This document shows, piece by piece, positions 61,729 to 64,000 of a stretch of DNA of 64,000 nt (positions within the stretch are counted from its first letter, which is position 1; every line of letters starts with the position of its first letter). The position numbers and the translations under genes were made by a program. Source of the stretch: Flavobacterium gillisiae (lineage in GTDB: Bacteria; Bacteroidota; Bacteroidia; Flavobacteriales; Flavobacteriaceae). Location: NCBI RefSeq assembly GCF_900107635.1, contig NZ_FNRD01000002.1:186001-250000 (forward strand), given 5' to 3'. The notes under the pieces were generated by a model, which was given only the letters and a program-made list of their open reading frames with translations, searched no databases and was not told the origin of the DNA.

Positions 61729-64000
61729 ATGAAAACAACTCTACTCGGAAAGATCGCATTATTTGCATCCGTTTCTTTGTTAACATTACAAACGAACGCG
61801 CAAGATGCAAGTAAAAATGTGAAACAAAAATTTATCGACCAAAGAGGAAAACCTTCTTTGATAATTTTTAATGAAAAATCATCTTATAAGGAATCTGATT
61901 CACAAAAAGCATTTAAAGAACAATTAGATTTAAAAGACAATTCTAACTATACGAAAACGAAATCTGAAAAAGACAAATTAGGCTTTTTACATGAAAAATT
62001 TCAATTATTCCATCAAGGGGTAAAAGTGGAATTTTCGACCTATACGTTGCATTCTAAATCAGGGAAATTAGAATCAATGAGCGGCGAGTTTTATCAACTA
62101 GAAAATGTAAATATAAACGCTACATTATCAAAAGAACAGGCTTTTAACAGCGCATTAAAAGAAATTGGTGCAACAAAATACCTTTGGGATTCTCAAGCAG
62201 ATGCAAAACTTATTGATTATAAAAAACCCGAGGGAGAATTAGTTCTATTGCCTATTACGGATGAAGATGTTACTGGTAAAAAAAAGGAGCAACTTCGTTT
62301 AGCATATAAATATGACATTTATGCCACAAACCCCGTAAGCCGTGGTGATATTTATATTGATGCAGTTACAGGAAAATCCTTATTTTACAACGCCACTATT
62401 AAACATTTAGGCGAATATAGTCATGGAAGTAAAAACATTGGCAACACTGAAAATGTAAATGCTGCGACAGCTTTTGTTGCCGCAAACGCAGCTACACGCT
62501 ATAGCGGAAATCAAACCATACAAACTGCCTCAAGTGGAGGATCGTATATCCTTTCTGACGCTACTCGTGGTAATGGAGTTATGACCTACAACATGAACAA
62601 AGGTACTAACTACTCTTCAGCAGTTAATTTTACAGATGCCGACAACAATTGGACTGCAGCTGAATATAACAATGCAAACAAAGATAATGGGGCATTAGAT
62701 GCTCATTGGGGAGCCGAAAAAACATATGATTATTGGACGTCCGTTCATGGAAGAAACAGCTTTGACGGTGCAGGAGCTGCCATAAAAAGTTATGTACATT
62801 ACAGTAGTAATTATGATAATGCTTACTGGAATGGTAGTGTAATGACATATGGCGATGGAAGCGGAACTTATTTTGATATTCTTACATCAATTGATGTTGC
62901 CGCACACGAAATAGGTCATGCCGTTTGTTCAAATACAGCAAATTTGGCTTACCAATTAGAATCTGGCGCTATGAATGAGGCGTTTTCTGATATTTGGGGA
63001 GCTTGTATCGAATACTATGCCGCTCCAAATAAATCTACCTGGTTAATAGGAGAAGATATTGAACGAAGAGCAGGACACTTAGCATTGCGCTCCATGAGCA
63101 ATCCAAAAAGCGAAGGGCAACCAGATACATATGGCGGAACGAACTGGGTCGATCAATCTAGATGTAGACCAAGTAATAGAAATGATTACTGTGGTGTTCA
63201 TACTAACAGTGGTGTATTAAATCACTGGTTTTATATTCTTACACAAGGTAAAAATGGAACAAATGATATTGGAAGTTCATATAGTGTAACGGGTATAGGA
63301 ATAGATAAAGCTGCTAAAATTTCTTATCGTTTAGAAAGTGTTTATTTATCGGCAAACTCAACTTATGCAGAAGCTAGAACTTATGGAATTCAAGCATCAA
63401 CTGATCTGTACGGAGCTACTTCAGCGGAAACAATAGCTACAACAAATGCATTCTATGCAGTAGGAGTAGGCGCCGCCTATATTGGCTCGACAGATACTGT
63501 TGCTCCAACGGCTCCAACAAGTCTTGCGGCATCAGGAACAACAACTACATCAACGAACTTATCTTGGACAGCATCTACTGATAATGTAGGGGTTACTGGA
63601 TATAATGTTTACAATGGTACAACTTTAGTAACTACGGTGACTGGATTAACTTATACTGTGACAGGATTATCAGCAAGTACGGCTTATACTTTTGCTGTAA
63701 AAGCTAAAGATGCCGCTGGAAATGTATCTGATTCAAGTAACACTGTAAGTGTAACTACCCTTACTCCTACTCCTGACACTACTGCTCCTACTGCTCCAAC
63801 AAGTTTAACAGCTGCTTCGACTACAGCAACTTCAACTAATTTAACTTGGACCACCTCTACAGATAATGTAGCAGTAACAGGATATGATGTATATCAAGGT
63901 AGCACGTTAAAAGCAACTGTAACAAGCACTTCATATGCTGTAACTGGATTAACTGCCAACACTGCTTATAGCTTCTCTGTGAAGGCGAAAGATGCTGCAG
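61729..64000 (+). CDS. Secreted M4 family metalloprotease, copy 2 (3' truncated by window)
   Basis: The frame starts at ATG 61729 and stays open to the right edge (757 codons). It is a close paralogue of copy 1: signal peptide (to TNAQD), propeptide with the same [19 protein letters not shown] segment, zinc motif HEIGH at 393-397 and [18 protein letters not shown]. Unlike copy 1, the catalytic domain is followed directly by fibronectin type III domains (two visible, starting near [18 protein letters not shown] and [15 protein letters not shown]). The remaining C-terminal modules and a sorting domain are outside the window. Confidence 0.94.
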   Translation, partial: MKTTLLGKIALFASVSLLTLQTNAQDASKNVKQKFIDQRGKPSLIIFNEKSSYKESDSQKAFKEQLDLKDNSNYTKTKSEKDKLGFLHEKFQLFHQGVKVEFSTYTLHSKSGKLESMSGEFYQLENVNINATLSKEQAFNSALKEIGATKYLWDSQADAKLIDYKKPEGELVLLPITDEDVTGKKKEQLRLAYKYDIYATNPVSRGDIYIDAVTGKSLFYNATIKHLGEYSHGSKNIGNTENVNAATAFVAANAATRYSGNQTIQTASSGGSYILSDATRGNGVMTYNMNKGTNYSSAVNFTDADNNWTAAEYNNANKDNGALDAHWGAEKTYDYWTSVHGRNSFDGAGAAIKSYVHYSSNYDNAYWNGSVMTYGDGSGTYFDILTSIDVAAHEIGHAVCSNTANLAYQLESGAMNEAFSDIWGACIEYYAAPNKSTWLIGEDIERRAGHLALRSMSNPKSEGQPDTYGGTNWVDQSRCRPSNRNDYCGVHTNSGVLNHWFYILTQGKNGTNDIGSSYSVTGIGIDKAAKISYRLESVYLSANSTYAEARTYGIQASTDLYGATSAETIATTNAFYAVGVGAAYIGSTDTVAPTAPTSLAASGTTTTSTNLSWTASTDNVGVTGYNVYNGTTLVTTVTGLTYTVTGLSASTAYTFAVKAKDAAGNVSDSSNTVSVTTLTPTPDTTAPTAPTSLTAASTTATSTNLTWTTSTDNVAVTGYDVYQGSTLKATVTSTSYAVTGLTANTAYSFSVKAKDAA

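Noticed and set aside
1..64000. tRNA or rRNA genes
   Set aside because: No stretch shows a tRNA cloverleaf with a GTTC-type T loop, or conserved rRNA segments. I could not run a covariance search.

Overview
The window is AT-rich bacterial chromosome from a member of the Flavobacteriaceae, most likely Flavobacterium or a close relative. Four things support this. Promoters follow the Bacteroidota pattern (TTTG, about 19-20 bases, TAnnTTTG). The gliding lipoprotein gene gldH lies in a ricT-gldH-PBP1A cluster. A secreted M4 protease ends in a type IX secretion sorting domain. There is also a SusC/SusD pair and several two-domain TonB receptors. I see no rRNA, tRNA, CRISPR array, phage or plasmid backbone.

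Layout. 1-13.1 kb is mostly core genes: the 3' part of metG, an EamA transporter, a HAD hydrolase, an OmpA-family porin, a CAT-like acetyltransferase, ferritin, a 54-residue Cys-rich protein, a short SSB, a GNAT-nitrilase fusion with a zinc-ribbon partner, a membrane M28 peptidase, a YeeZ-like epimerase and a second EamA transporter. 13.1-17.4 kb holds two tandem M13 metallopeptidases on the minus strand. 17.5-20.9 kb has a SCO protein and the feoA-feoB-small Cys protein operon behind a Fur-like palindrome. 21.5-27.5 kb has a TonB receptor, a YfiR-like protein and a CHASE8-HAMP-PAS sensor with no output domain. 27.6-33.0 kb is a metal-uptake locus: a mntH-Usp fusion and a DtxR/MntR regulator, divergent from a TonB receptor, with a shared operator. 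33.3-38.0 kb carries a secreted thioredoxin, a lycopene cyclase, a bacilliredoxin, a 2Fe-2S ferredoxin and a U32 hydroxylase-type protein.

38.0-45.3 kb is an accessory, repeat-rich block. It holds hypothetical proteins, a REP-associated tyrosine transposase with matching hairpins, a phosphatidylserine decarboxylase-like enzyme, lipoproteins and a YHYH protein. Two copies of a structured hairpin element bound it in opposite orientation. 45.3-51.9 kb has trhO, then a SusC/SusD pair enclosed by 244-base direct repeats made of the 3' end of trhO and its terminator. 52.0-57.6 kb returns to core genes (ricT, gldH, PBP1A, scoA, scoB). 57.6-64.0 kb has two tandem M4 metalloproteases, the second cut by the window edge.

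The most unusual items are the susCD cassette between duplicated trhO ends, the paired hairpin element of unknown identity, the operator placed on a receptor -7 box in the metal locus, and the YfiR system whose sensor has no visible catalytic output.
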